Source: Paenibacillus vietnamensis
Lineage (GTDB): Bacteria; Bacillota; Bacilli; Paenibacillales; Paenibacillaceae
Assembly: GCF_020169515.1 (NCBI RefSeq)
Contig: NZ_JAHMHW010000011.1
Coordinates: forward strand, 62,001 to 126,000
DNA length: 64,000 bases
Reading direction: 5' to 3'
The stretch's first letter is position 1. The number at the start of each line of letters is the position of its first letter. Made by a program: the position numbers and the translations under genes. Shown here piece after piece: positions 51,400 through 60,539 of this stretch. The notes beneath the pieces are model-generated. The model was not told the DNA's origin. It did no database searches and saw only the letters and a program-made list of their open reading frames with translations.

Positions 51400-52284
51400 A
51401 TGATAAAAGAAAAAAATTCAATGAAACGATTTGGATATCAATTATTTTTCACGGGGCCTACGATGATTACCTTTACGATTGCCCTTTTAATCCCTTTTGC
51501 ATACGGTTTTTATCTCACTTTGATGAAAATGGCGTCCCCTACGAGTCCCTTGGAATTTTCGGGAATCGACAACTATGTTACGGCAATTCAAGATAAGGAA
51601 TTTTGGGCCTCCATGTGGCTGACGGTCAAATATATGGCAGGAACCGTCCTATTCGTCAATGTGCTCGGTTTTGTTTTGGCCTTTTTGGTTACTTCGAATA
51701 TTCGGAGTCAAAATTTTTTCAGAACGGCCTACTTTACTCCGAACCTTATCGGCGGATTGGTGCTCGGCTATATTTGGCAATTTGTTTTTGTACAATCGCT
51801 TCCGGCCATTGGCGAGAAATGGGGTATTGATTTTCTGCGACTTGGCTGGCTGGGCGATGAGAAACTGGCTTTTTGGGCTTTGGTCATTGTAACGATCTGG
51901 CAATCGGCCGGATATATGATGATCATTTTTATTGCAGGGTTAATCAGCGTTCCGAAGGACATTATCGAAGCGTCGACAATAGACGGCGCAAACGGATGGC
52001 AGCGGATGGTCAAAATGATCCTTCCATCGATGGTTCCTTCGTTCGTCGTAACAGTTTTTTTAACTTTGAAAAATGCCTTTATGGTTTACGATATCAACTT
52101 CTCCTTAACGGAAGGCGGGCCATATGGCAGCACGACGATGGTTTCCATGCATGTCGTCAATAAAGCGTTTCTGGAGACGAATTACGGCGTTGGACAGGCT
52201 GAGGCCATCGTTCTGTTCATTATTGTGGCGAGCGTGACGGGCCTGCAGGTTTATTTCAGCAAGAAAATGGAGGTAGAGGCTTAA
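51400..52284 (+). CDS. ABC sugar importer permease (MalF-like)
   Basis: 294 residues, six membrane segments; EAA loop EASTIDGANGWQRMVKMILPSM near 199-220 contacts the ATPase. ATG at 51400 follows GGGAGAAG; an ATG seven codons later (MKRFGYQL) is possible, and the frame from 51367 is an unlikely extension. No ATPase is encoded in the operon. Confidence 0.92.
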   Translation: MIKEKNSMKRFGYQLFFTGPTMITFTIALLIPFAYGFYLTLMKMASPTSPLEFSGIDNYVTAIQDKEFWASMWLTVKYMAGTVLFVNVLGFVLAFLVTSNIRSQNFFRTAYFTPNLIGGLVLGYIWQFVFVQSLPAIGEKWGIDFLRLGWLGDEKLAFWALVIVTIWQSAGYMMIIFIAGLISVPKDIIEASTIDGANGWQRMVKMILPSMVPSFVVTVFLTLKNAFMVYDINFSLTEGGPYGSTTMVSMHVVNKAFLETNYGVGQAEAIVLFIIVASVTGLQVYFSKKMEVEA

Positions 52285-53120
52285 TGGCAGCTAGCAGGGT
52301 CACATCGTTAACGCTCCTTTATTTTTTCCTGGTCTTGGCGTTTGCCATATTCACATTCCCCTTTTTTCTTCTTATCGTAAATTCGTTTAAAACCAATGGC
52401 GAAATTCTTGAAAATCCATTTTCGTTGCCCGGAAGCGTCAATTTCATCCATTTTGGGGATGTCATTGAAAAAATGAATTTTCTGGTCACGTTTAAAAATA
52501 CATTCCTTATTACTGCGGTAAGCGTGATTTTGATCTTGGTCTTTTCGGCCATGACGGCCTACTACATCGTTAGAAACGGCACAACATTTAATAACGCGTT
52601 TTTTGCCGTATTGGTCGCTTCCATGATCATTCCATTCCAATCCATTATGATCCCTCTTATTTATATTTACGGGGCAAAGCTGCACTTCATCGATACGGCG
52701 CCTGTATCTTTGCTGATTGTTTTATATATCGGGTTCGGCAGCGCTTTTTCGGTTTTTATTTATCACGGTTTCATCAAATCCATTCCTCTCGAATTGGAGG
52801 AAGCCGCGTTAATGGACGGCTGCAACCGAAGGCAAACCTTTTTCAAGATCGTACTGCCGATGCTGGCGCCGACATCCATGACCATTGCTATCTTGAACGT
52901 GCTTTGGATCTGGAACGATTACCTGCTTCCGTCGCTTATTCTAACCGAAGAGAAAAATTTCACGATGCCAATCAAAATGAAAGTGTTTAACGGAACCTAT
53001 ATGAACAATTGGGAGCTGCTGGTGCCGGCGATTTTGATGACGGTGCTGCCTATTCTCATAGTCTATTTGTTCGGTCAAAGGTTTATCATAAAAGGTTTAA
53101 TGCAAGGAGCCATTAAATAA
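52284..53120 (+). CDS. ABC sugar importer permease (MalG-like)
   Basis: 278 residues, six membrane segments, EAA loop EEAALMDGCNRRQTFFKIVLPM near 171-192. Its ATG overlaps the upstream TAA (TAATG), so translation is coupled to the MalF-like partner. Confidence 0.92.
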   Translation: MAASRVTSLTLLYFFLVLAFAIFTFPFFLLIVNSFKTNGEILENPFSLPGSVNFIHFGDVIEKMNFLVTFKNTFLITAVSVILILVFSAMTAYYIVRNGTTFNNAFFAVLVASMIIPFQSIMIPLIYIYGAKLHFIDTAPVSLLIVLYIGFGSAFSVFIYHGFIKSIPLELEEAALMDGCNRRQTFFKIVLPMLAPTSMTIAILNVLWIWNDYLLPSLILTEEKNFTMPIKMKVFNGTYMNNWELLVPAILMTVLPILIVYLFGQRFIIKGLMQGAIK

Positions 53121-53160
53121 CAAGAAAATACGGATGGGAGTCCGCAAAGGAGAACGTAGG

Positions 53161-54831
53161 ATGGCAAGCACGTGGTGGAAGGAAAGCATCGTTTATCAAA
53201 TTTATCCGCGCAGCTTTCAGGATACGAACGGTGACGGAGTGGGGGATTTAAAGGGAATTATACAGCGTCTTGATTATTTGCAATACCTCGGAATCGATGT
53301 CATTTGGATCTGTCCGGTTTATGATTCCCCGAATGACGACAACGGTTATGATATACGCGATTACCACGCGATTCTTGAGGAATTCGGGACGATGGACGAC
53401 ATGCTTGAGTTGATCGGCGAAGCGAAGAAATATGGCATTCGGATCATCATGGATTTGGTGGCCAATCATACCTCCGACGAGCATGCCTGGTTTGCAGAAT
53501 CGCGCAAGTCGAAAGACAATCCGAAACGAGACTGGTACATCTGGAAGGGAGGTACCGGCGGGGGGGAACCGACGAACTGGGAATCGATATTCGGCGGATC
53601 AGCATGGGAGTTGGACGAAACGACCGGTGAATATTATTTGCATTGCTTTTCGAAGAAGCAGCCGGATCTTAACTGGGAGAACCCAGACGTACGCCAAGCT
53701 GTATTCGATATGATGGAATGGTGGGCTGATCAAGGGATAGCCGGATTTCGCGTAGATGCAGTTACGTTTATCAAGAAGGACCAGCGTTTTCCGCAGCTCG
53801 GTAAGGAAGACAATCGGCCTTACGCGCCATTGAACGAAGCTTGTCTCAATCAGCCGGGAATTCTCGATTTTTTGAGAGAGATGAAGGAGAAAGTGCTTAT
53901 GCCTCGTGAAATGATGACCGTGGCGGAAGCCCCCGGCGTACCGATCGAGCAGATTCCCGATTATTTGGATGAAGAAACAGGCGTTTTCAATATGATTTTT
54001 CAGTTTGACCATGTCGATATTGACATTAAACCGGATGCAAGAGGCGTCTATCATCCGTGGAAGCTGTCCGAATTCAAGCGAACGCTTACCAAATGGCAGC
54101 TTGAAACGGCTAAATACGGGTGGATGGCGCTGTATTTGGAGAACCATGATCATGTCCGTTCCGTCTCGAAGTTCGGTGATGACGGAAAGTATCGGACCGA
54201 GTCTGCGAAGATGCTGGCTGCTTATTATTTTATGATGCGGGGAACACCTTTTATTTATCAAGGCCAGGAAATCGGCATGACGAATTGCCCGATCGATTCT
54301 ATCGACGAATATGCGGATATTATGAGCCTGAATTTTTACCGTGAAGAGACGAAGCTCGGTAGAGCGGAACCGGAAATTATGGAGTATTTGGCGAAACGGA
54401 GCCGCGACCACGGGCGCACTCCGATGCAGTGGGATGCAGGGCCGGCGGCGGGCTTTACGACAGGAGAGCCGTGGCTGAAGGTGAATCCGAATTTCATTCA
54501 TATCAATGTGGAGAATTCTATATCTGACGATCAGTCCGTCTTGCAATTTTACCGTCAATTGATTAAACTCCGGCGCTCGAACAAAGCGCTTGTCTATGGC
54601 GATTATGAGGAAATTTACGCGGAGTCCGATGAAATCGGCGGGTACAGCCGCACGCTCGGGGAAGAACGCTGGACGGTGCTGTGCAACTTTACGGACAGAA
54701 GCATCCCTATTGAGGGTTCCTATTCCGACACCATTATTTTATCTAACAGTATGGAGCATGAGCGAGGTATTTTAAAGCCTTATGAGGCTTTGATTAGCAA
54801 GTATTTGCTGCCGCATGGAGGGGTAAAATGA
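53161..54831 (+). CDS. GH13 alpha-glucosidase (oligo-1,6-glucosidase/sucrose-active type)
   Basis: 556-residue cytoplasmic GH13 enzyme. Region I DLVANHTSDEH; region II GFRVDAVTFI with nucleophile Asp about 199; region III MTVAEAPGV with acid/base Glu about 256; region IV LENHDHVRS with Asp about 330. The neighbours suggest sucrose, isomaltulose or similar gluco-fructosides as substrate. FRVDAV and LENHDH differ from the FRMDVI and NNHDQ of classic oligo-1,6-glucosidase. ATG at 53161 has AAAGGAGAA nine bases before; the frame from 53134 is not needed. Confidence 0.9.
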   Translation: MASTWWKESIVYQIYPRSFQDTNGDGVGDLKGIIQRLDYLQYLGIDVIWICPVYDSPNDDNGYDIRDYHAILEEFGTMDDMLELIGEAKKYGIRIIMDLVANHTSDEHAWFAESRKSKDNPKRDWYIWKGGTGGGEPTNWESIFGGSAWELDETTGEYYLHCFSKKQPDLNWENPDVRQAVFDMMEWWADQGIAGFRVDAVTFIKKDQRFPQLGKEDNRPYAPLNEACLNQPGILDFLREMKEKVLMPREMMTVAEAPGVPIEQIPDYLDEETGVFNMIFQFDHVDIDIKPDARGVYHPWKLSEFKRTLTKWQLETAKYGWMALYLENHDHVRSVSKFGDDGKYRTESAKMLAAYYFMMRGTPFIYQGQEIGMTNCPIDSIDEYADIMSLNFYREETKLGRAEPEIMEYLAKRSRDHGRTPMQWDAGPAAGFTTGEPWLKVNPNFIHINVENSISDDQSVLQFYRQLIKLRRSNKALVYGDYEEIYAESDEIGGYSRTLGEERWTVLCNFTDRSIPIEGSYSDTIILSNSMEHERGILKPYEALISKYLLPHGGVK

Positions 54832-56333
54832 ACCGTCATCAGAAAGAGATCGACAAGGCGATGAATTCGGTCAACAAGGCGCAAATCGCGGCGAACGCTT
54901 CTTATTGGAAACCTCAGTACCACGTATCGCCGCTGGCCAACTGGACGAATGATCCGAACGGATTTGTATATTATAAAGGAGAGTATCACCTGTTTTATCA
55001 GCATAATCCATATGAGTCGGTGTGGGGAAGCATTCACTGGGGACATGTCAAAAGCAGCGACCTCGCGTACTGGACTCACCTGCCGATTTCGCTCGCGCCG
55101 GAGATGGAGTATGATCGTGACGGGTGTTTTTCCGGCAGTGCCATTGAGAAGGATGGGATGCTTTACCTAATGTATACAGGCAACCAATGGACCGGAAGCA
55201 ATTATGATACGGATTTAAAACAATTTCAATGTATCGCGGTAAGCGAAGATGGCGTCACTTTTCATAAAATAGCCGAAAATCCAGTTATCCCTGCGGCGCC
55301 TGAAGGAGATATTCATCCCAATCACTTTCGTGATCCGAAGGTATGGAAACGGGGCAACGCCTATTACTGCGTTCTAGGCTCAAGGACAAACGATCAGGCC
55401 GGTCAAGTTCTGATGTACCGTTCAGCCGATCTGATCCGATGGGAGTTCGTAAATGTGATTGCCGGGGGAGATCCGAAATTGGGCTTTATGTGGGAGTGCC
55501 CGGATTTATTTTCTCTGGAGCATCACGACGTATTGATCTTATCCCCTCAAGGCATGAAGCCGGAAGGGCATCTTTATCATAACCTGCATCAGTCCGGTTA
55601 CCTGCTTGGACGTTTGGATGACGAAACAGGGACGTTTCATCACTGGGATTTTAATCTTCTTGATTACGGTTTTGATTTCTATGCTCCGCAAACCGTTCTT
55701 GATGATAGAGGCAGACGGATTATGATCGCATGGATGGCTATGTGGGAAAGCGAAATGCCGGAGCAGCAGCACGGATGGGCTGGAGCCATGACGATTCCGC
55801 GCGAATTGAAAATGAAAGACGATAAGATAATTAGCGTTCCTGCCCGGGAGCTTCGAAAATTGCGCCAGGATGAAGTGACTGCGGAGCATGTGCCCGTGTC
55901 AGGAAAGGTTGAACTGGAAGGCGTATCGGGCGATTGTTTGGAGCTTGAGGCATGTATCGATGCACAGTCCGCTTTCATCTTTGGCATCCGCTTCAGATGC
56001 GACGATCACGGCAAAGAAGCAACCATCCTTTCTTATGATAGGCTTACGGGCATGCTTGCATTAAACCGGAACGAATCGGGTAAAGGTCCCGGCGGAATTC
56101 GCGAGGTTCCGGTGGATCTGGTGGAGGGAGAGCTTCATCTTCGTTTGTTTATTGATCGTTCATCTGTGGAAATTTTTATTCAGCGCGGCGAGAAAGTGAT
56201 GAGCGCAAGAATTTACCCTCAGGAAAGCTCAACCGGTATCGAATTTTTTGCAGACGGACTTATTATATTAAATAAGGTACGGGCTTGGAAATTGAGAAAC
56301 TGTAGACCAAGCTTAGGGACTTATCTTCGTTAA
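54828..56333 (+). CDS. GH32 beta-fructofuranosidase, intracellular
   Basis: 501 residues. Nucleophile Asp about 42 in NWTNDPNG, transition-state Asp about 169 in HFRDPKVW, acid/base Glu about 223 in MWECPDLF. C-terminal beta-sandwich ends with LFIDRSSVEIFIQRGE, a family landmark. No signal peptide. Hydrolyses sucrose or fructo-oligosaccharides taken up by the importer. ATGA overlap with the GH13 gene indicates coupling. Confidence 0.93.
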   Translation: MNRHQKEIDKAMNSVNKAQIAANASYWKPQYHVSPLANWTNDPNGFVYYKGEYHLFYQHNPYESVWGSIHWGHVKSSDLAYWTHLPISLAPEMEYDRDGCFSGSAIEKDGMLYLMYTGNQWTGSNYDTDLKQFQCIAVSEDGVTFHKIAENPVIPAAPEGDIHPNHFRDPKVWKRGNAYYCVLGSRTNDQAGQVLMYRSADLIRWEFVNVIAGGDPKLGFMWECPDLFSLEHHDVLILSPQGMKPEGHLYHNLHQSGYLLGRLDDETGTFHHWDFNLLDYGFDFYAPQTVLDDRGRRIMIAWMAMWESEMPEQQHGWAGAMTIPRELKMKDDKIISVPARELRKLRQDEVTAEHVPVSGKVELEGVSGDCLELEACIDAQSAFIFGIRFRCDDHGKEATILSYDRLTGMLALNRNESGKGPGGIREVPVDLVEGELHLRLFIDRSSVEIFIQRGEKVMSARIYPQESSTGIEFFADGLIILNKVRAWKLRNCRPSLGTYLR

Positions 56334-56350
56334 TTATTCAAATTTATTGT

Positions 56351-56387
56351 GGGCAGCTCATTCTGGTGACTGCCCATCTTTTTTTTG
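56351..56387 (+). terminator. Terminator of the fructan operon
   Basis: GGGCAG..TCA / TGA CTGCCC hairpin followed by a T8 run. It separates the operon from the IS605-like element. Confidence 0.85.
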
Positions 56388-56449
56388 TGCGGCACGTTGA
56401 AGGAAATACCAGGAAATCTTAAGCGTTCCTCTAAATTGAACAAAAACTA

Positions 56450-56495
56450 GCGACGCATTCCCCTTCCAAACTACGTATTGGTGGGGGTTAGTCGC
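56450..56495 (+). repeat. Left-end hairpin of the IS605-type element
   Basis: Imperfect hairpin with GCGAC/GTCGC at the base, CCCC/GGGG and CCA/TGG above, as recognised by TnpA Y1 transposases in single-stranded DNA. Confidence 0.65.
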
Positions 56496-56516
56496 AAAAA
56501 TTAATTTACAATACCC

Positions 56517-56545
56517 TTTAACCGAACATATGTTTCTGTTATGAT
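56517..56545 (+). promoter_or_regulatory. tnpB promoter with perfect LexA-type SOS box
   Basis: -10 TATGAT (56540-56545) with a weak -35 TTTAAC (56517-56522) at 17-base spacing. The spacer starts with CGAACATATGTTTC (56523-56536), which matches the LexA (DinR) consensus CGAACRNRYGTTYC at all 14 positions, placing the repressor between the promoter elements. Confidence 0.65.
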
Positions 56546-56573
56546 GGTAGTAAATATTGGGAGGTGAGTCCTT

Positions 56574-57944
56574 GTGGAAGTGGTCAAAACATTAGCATAT
56601 AAAATTAAAAATCACAGTAAAATTTTCGATAAAACCATCGAAATTTATAACGAAGCACTTAGTTTTATAATTTATGTCATTGACCAAGAATTCGATTCTA
56701 TTGGTCATTTATCAACGAAATCGTTGGTGCCAGCAGTGGAATCATTCATTCATTTTACAAAGACGAACACCAACCCAAAATATAAAAATTTTGATAGTTT
56801 GTTTTACAAATACCCATCGTACCTTCGTAGAAGTACAATCGCTCAAGCTTTTGGTATTGTAAAAAGTTATCGTTCGAATCTACAAAATTGGGAAAATGAA
56901 AAAGAGATTGCTTTTTCTCAAGGTCTGCTCTTCAAGAAAAAAGCACCCTCGTTACAATTAAAACACAATGCATTTCCAGTGTTTTATAAAGACAACATGT
57001 TCGAAAGAACATCTGACTCCACAGCTTTAATTAAGGTTTTTCATCAAAACGATTGGGTTTGGATAGAAATCGAATTTAAGAAACAAGACCTTTACAAACG
57101 TGGTGTTTGGAACTGGAAAGAAAACAATCCTACACTTGTTAAGGTTGGAAAGAAGTATTTCCTTCATATTTCTTACGAGTCGAAAGTGAAACTTAAGAAA
57201 GATAAAATTCAAAATATTAGAGCTTGCAATGTGGACCTTGGACTCACAAAATCTGCGGTTTGTTCCATCATGGACTCGAACGGAACTGTCTTGGCAAGAA
57301 AATTCATTAACCAATCCAAAGAAAAAGACCGTTTTGCAACCATGATAAACAAACTGAAAAAAGCACAACATGAATCCGGCAAAGGTCCAAAACCTAACTT
57401 TTGGAGACGCATTAATGGTTTGCAAGACCAAATTGTAAACGATACTGCTCACCAAATCGTGAAATTCGCAAATAAACACGGTGCTCATGTCATCGTTTTC
57501 GAATATCTTGGGAAAATGAAAATGCCGAAAGGGATCTGGGGTGCACGTCGTTTACGACACAAACTACAATTCTGGGCAAAAATGCGCATTCAAAAGAAAG
57601 TCGAGCAAATGGCGCATTATTTGGGTATGCGATTTTCGCGAGTAAATGCCAAGAACACCAGCGCTCTTGCTTTCGACGGCAGCGGCGAAATTGTTCGCAG
57701 TGACCGCAAGGACCTTTGCACGTTCACAACCGGAAAAAAGTATCATGCCGACCTAAACGCCTCGTATAATATTGGTGCTCGTTATTTCATACGAGAAATA
57801 CAAAAATCCACTTCTGAAAAGAAATGGTTGTTTCTTCAGGCAAAAGCTCCTGAATTGGCAAAAAGGACTCAATTAACATTGTCTTCATTAATTAGTCTAC
57901 AACAAGCGCAGGAATCTGTTTCGAAGGTTCCACAGCTCGTGTAG
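56574..57944 (+). CDS. TnpB RNA-guided endonuclease of the IS605 family, zinc-ribbon-less variant
   Basis: 456 residues from a GTG start (GGGAGGTGAG seven bases upstream). RuvC-like catalytic residues: Asp about 221 (NVDLGLTKSAV), Glu about 310 (VIVFEYLGKM), Asp about 393 (HADLNASYNIGARYF). Between the last two, where canonical TnpB has two CxxC pairs, this protein reads NTSALAFDGSGEIV and LCTFTTGKKYHADLN with a single Cys, so no zinc ribbon forms. TnpB proteins cut DNA next to a short target motif using a guide RNA from the element's right end. Active-site residues are intact. AT-rich codon use indicates recent arrival. Confidence 0.88.
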   Translation: MEVVKTLAYKIKNHSKIFDKTIEIYNEALSFIIYVIDQEFDSIGHLSTKSLVPAVESFIHFTKTNTNPKYKNFDSLFYKYPSYLRRSTIAQAFGIVKSYRSNLQNWENEKEIAFSQGLLFKKKAPSLQLKHNAFPVFYKDNMFERTSDSTALIKVFHQNDWVWIEIEFKKQDLYKRGVWNWKENNPTLVKVGKKYFLHISYESKVKLKKDKIQNIRACNVDLGLTKSAVCSIMDSNGTVLARKFINQSKEKDRFATMINKLKKAQHESGKGPKPNFWRRINGLQDQIVNDTAHQIVKFANKHGAHVIVFEYLGKMKMPKGIWGARRLRHKLQFWAKMRIQKKVEQMAHYLGMRFSRVNAKNTSALAFDGSGEIVRSDRKDLCTFTTGKKYHADLNASYNIGARYFIREIQKSTSEKKWLFLQAKAPELAKRTQLTLSSLISLQQAQESVSKVPQLV

Positions 57945-58008
57945 TACCGTATTTAAGATAATGGAAGCTCCATCTATAGCGCGTTAGCGTTTAGGTGGAG
58001 AGGTTCAC
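57945..58008 (+). ncRNA. Right end and likely end of the guide (omega) RNA
   Basis: Hairpin CTCCATCTA / TAGGTGGAG (57968-58000) with an inner GCGC GTTA GCGT stem, followed by AGGTTCAC (58001-58008). The layout (hairpin then GTTCAC-like end) is typical of IS605 right ends, whose transcript scaffold is used by TnpB with the flanking DNA as guide. The 5' end of the RNA, inside tnpB, cannot be set by eye. Confidence 0.6.
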
Positions 58009-58056
58009 AAATGTGGTAAGCTCTTCTCATCTCATTGGAGGGGCGGTGAATAGAGA

Positions 58057-58908
58057 ATGCATTCGATCCCAAGCGCGAATCCACGCTCGAAATGGGGCGG
58101 GAAGCTGCTTTGGCCGATTGTTGTGCTGATCATTGCGGCGAGCTGGGTCGGTAATGTCTGGTATTACAAAGTCATGCAGCTCGAAAACCCGGTTTTCCTG
58201 AAGCATTACGTTACGATAAACGGCTTTCAGAACGAATTGCTCGAATTGAGTTTTTTGGAGAACAAAAAGAATGGCAGGAAGGTGACGGGTGTCCGGCTAG
58301 AGGAGCTTCCGATGCTCCGGTTCCAGATTAACCCGTACCCGGATGACTACAGGCATCAGCAGCTCGGAAAGGCTTATGCCGAGTGGAGCCACGATGAAGC
58401 CGGGCAGCTGGAGAAGGTGCCGCTTACGATTAAGGAAGCCACGGTCTATTACAGTGAGGGGCATCCCGAAACCGTTGATATCGGGGAAATTCATCTGGTG
58501 TGGGAGCAGGATGAAGGCTTGCTGGATATGTCGTCAAGCGGCGGTTCCTCGAACGGAGACGGCCATTACAGTGTGATCGTGAAGCAGCCGCTTACCTTGG
58601 AGCAAGTCGATTATCGTTTTAGTGAACGGCTGGGCTCTATGTTCTCTTTGTCAATCGCCGGTCAGGATGAACCGGTTCCACAGCTGCCTATGAAGCTTGC
58701 CGCCGGGGATCCGCTGACTTTTAACTACCAATGGACCATTCCGGATGATTCGGCGAAAGCCTTTGAGGTGTACAAAACGGATATGCTGCTCACCTTCAAA
58801 ACAGAAGACGGAAGAACGGTCACCGGCAGTTTGCCAATCAACTTCAATCTCTACTTGAACGAGAAGCAACTCAAGCGTCTCGTCCGCTCGGGAGGTGAGC
58901 TGTCTTGA
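58057..58908 (+). CDS. Membrane-anchored protein of unknown function
   Basis: 283 residues. One hydrophobic segment near 16-35 (LLWPIVVLIIAASWVGNVWYY) places the rest outside the cell. The extracellular part is rich in beta strands (LELSFLENKKNGRKVTGVRLEELPM; FNYQWTIPDDSAKAFEVYKTDMLLTFKTEDGRT). I do not recognise a family. GGAGGGGCGG precedes the ATG. It overlaps the next gene, so the two probably act together. Confidence 0.7.
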   Translation: MHSIPSANPRSKWGGKLLWPIVVLIIAASWVGNVWYYKVMQLENPVFLKHYVTINGFQNELLELSFLENKKNGRKVTGVRLEELPMLRFQINPYPDDYRHQQLGKAYAEWSHDEAGQLEKVPLTIKEATVYYSEGHPETVDIGEIHLVWEQDEGLLDMSSSGGSSNGDGHYSVIVKQPLTLEQVDYRFSERLGSMFSLSIAGQDEPVPQLPMKLAAGDPLTFNYQWTIPDDSAKAFEVYKTDMLLTFKTEDGRTVTGSLPINFNLYLNEKQLKRLVRSGGELS

Positions 58909-59507
58909 ATCCGTCAATGCGAAGCGCATTAAGAAGGCTTGGCTGGGGCCTTCTGTTTCCGCTTGTCGATCTTCACTTGGGCATCTTTGATATTTTCCCG
59001 GACATTATCGGATACGTGATGATCCTGTTCTCCTTAGGCCGGCTCGGAGCGGTGGACGGCGGATTCAAAGCGGCTAGCTTGCTGGCGGGAATTCTCATCT
59101 TGTTGTCCTTGCCGCAGCTTGTTACGAAAACGAGCATTGATATCAATCAATTAGCCGCCGCGCCGCTCGGCTTGCACGTTTACATGCAAGCAGCGTCCAT
59201 CCTGCATGCTTTGCTCGTCTATTTCATTTTTCGCGGTCTGCATGCGATCGCGGAACCGATTGCCCCGCGGGAGCTGCGGGATGCCCTCACCTTCAGGCTA
59301 AAGTTTTATATGACGTTATTCTGCGCACAGCTTTTCTTGTATCCGTTCCTGCTAAATATGGAAGACAGCTGGGCGATCATGCTCCTTTTCATCGGCTTCT
59401 TCATGCTGGTTGCGGAGCTGCTGCTGATCCGGCTGCCGTTTCGTTTATCGCGTCTGCGAAATGCTCCAATCGAGCATGACGATAATCCGGGAGCGGCGCC
59501 TCTATAA
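58905..59507 (+). CDS. Membrane protein of unknown function
   Basis: 200 residues with about five hydrophobic segments (IFDIFPDIIGYVMILFSLGRLG; LLAGILILLSLPQL; ILHALLVYFIFRGLHAIA; FYMTLFCAQLFLYPFLL; IMLLFIGFFMLVAELLLI). TTG start overlapping the upstream TGA, with GGAGGTGA before it. No family recognised; partner of the anchored protein upstream. Confidence 0.7.
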   Translation: MNPSMRSALRRLGWGLLFPLVDLHLGIFDIFPDIIGYVMILFSLGRLGAVDGGFKAASLLAGILILLSLPQLVTKTSIDINQLAAAPLGLHVYMQAASILHALLVYFIFRGLHAIAEPIAPRELRDALTFRLKFYMTLFCAQLFLYPFLLNMEDSWAIMLLFIGFFMLVAELLLIRLPFRLSRLRNAPIEHDDNPGAAPL

Positions 59508-59749
59508 AAATAAAAGATTTTTAACCATGATTTTTATGATGTTTGGTTTTGGGCTGTTCTTCAGTGGAGAATGATTAATCAACGAGGGATATCAAGGGGT
59601 AAGGGGTTGCCGCAGCAGCTCCTTTTTGCTTTTTCATAAAATAAGAGGTTAGATACATATCTCCGCCATTAAGCTTTACGATTGGGCAGGTATGCTTAGT
59701 CAGTTGCTCGAATAAATAATAAATATTTCTAAAGAGAACGGGAGGGATT

Positions 59750-60430
59750 GTGATTTCGGATTGGAAACAAGCTGAAGAGGCACTGAGGGATATTGAAGTC
59801 GTTGGACATAAAAACAATATGCCTGTTTCCGTCATCGGTTCTCTGGAAAATTTGCGTTGCATCGGCATCGGAACGGATGCTGCGGTTTTTTATTACCCGG
59901 ACACCCCTGATTACGCATATAAAGTGTATTCCGCTCAGGCATTAGAGAAGAAGGAAGTGGAAGAAAAAATATACAAACGCTTAGAAGGATCGCCGTATTT
60001 CCCCCAATGTTATGGATCCGGACCTAACTATTTGGTATTGAGTTTCGAACAGGGAATTACTTTGTATGATTGTCTTGTACAAGGTGTCCGTGTTCCGGAG
60101 CAAGTGATCCAAGACGTTGAGGAGGCCCGCGAATTTGTCCGGACAAAGGGGCTGAACCCAAGGGATATTCATCTGAAAAATGTTCTTTTGCAAGAGGGAA
60201 GAGGAAAAGTTCTTGATGTTTCGGAATATATCAAGGAAGGAAACGATAGCCGGTGGGAACATTTGGTATGGACATATAAACATGTTTATCCTCTGATACG
60301 CGAGGTGCAGGTGCCTTTATGGATCTTGGAAACCATAAAGAACTGGTATAACCGTATTAACAGGGTGAATTTTGGAATAGAAGACTTCACTAAACGAGTG
60401 ACCCGGCTTTTCTTTGGGGAACGCAAATGA
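59750..60430 (+). CDS. Protein-kinase-like protein (YrzF type)
   Basis: 226 residues, a reduced protein-kinase fold. Gly-rich loop CIGIGTDAAVFYY near 37, Lys in YAYKVYSAQ near 58, catalytic-loop region GLNPRDIHLKNVLL (Asp and Asn kept, His replaced by Pro-Arg), and LDVSEY where DFG is expected. This fits the YrzF/RIO-like small kinases of Bacillales; activity is uncertain because DFG is altered. GTG start with GGGAGGG four bases upstream. A terminator follows. Confidence 0.75.
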   Translation: MISDWKQAEEALRDIEVVGHKNNMPVSVIGSLENLRCIGIGTDAAVFYYPDTPDYAYKVYSAQALEKKEVEEKIYKRLEGSPYFPQCYGSGPNYLVLSFEQGITLYDCLVQGVRVPEQVIQDVEEAREFVRTKGLNPRDIHLKNVLLQEGRGKVLDVSEYIKEGNDSRWEHLVWTYKHVYPLIREVQVPLWILETIKNWYNRINRVNFGIEDFTKRVTRLFFGERK

Positions 60431-60443
60431 TCGGTGACAATAA

Positions 60444-60482
60444 AAAAGAACTGGGGCAGCAGCGCGATCCCAGTTCTTCTCT
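60444..60482. terminator. Bidirectional terminator at 60.5 kb
   Basis: AAGAACTGGG / CCCAGTTCTT hairpin flanked by A and T runs, between the kinase-like gene and the converging 46-residue gene. Confidence 0.85.
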
Positions 60483-60539
60483 ATATAAATCGGCTATCTC
60501 TTGATTTCCGAGCTGAATCGCAAGCTTCAGCGCAGAGAT

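Larger units (their letters stand above)
56440..58008 (+). mobile_element. tnpB-only IS200/IS605-type element
   Basis: A left-end hairpin (56450-56495; GCGAC...CCCC...CCA / TGG...GGGG...GTCGC), a tnpB gene and a right-end hairpin with GGTTCAC (57968-58008). There is no tnpA, so it would depend on a transposase in trans. The exact left cut could be after TTGAA near 56436-56440, which is inference. Composition is far more AT-rich than the host genes. Confidence 0.75.
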
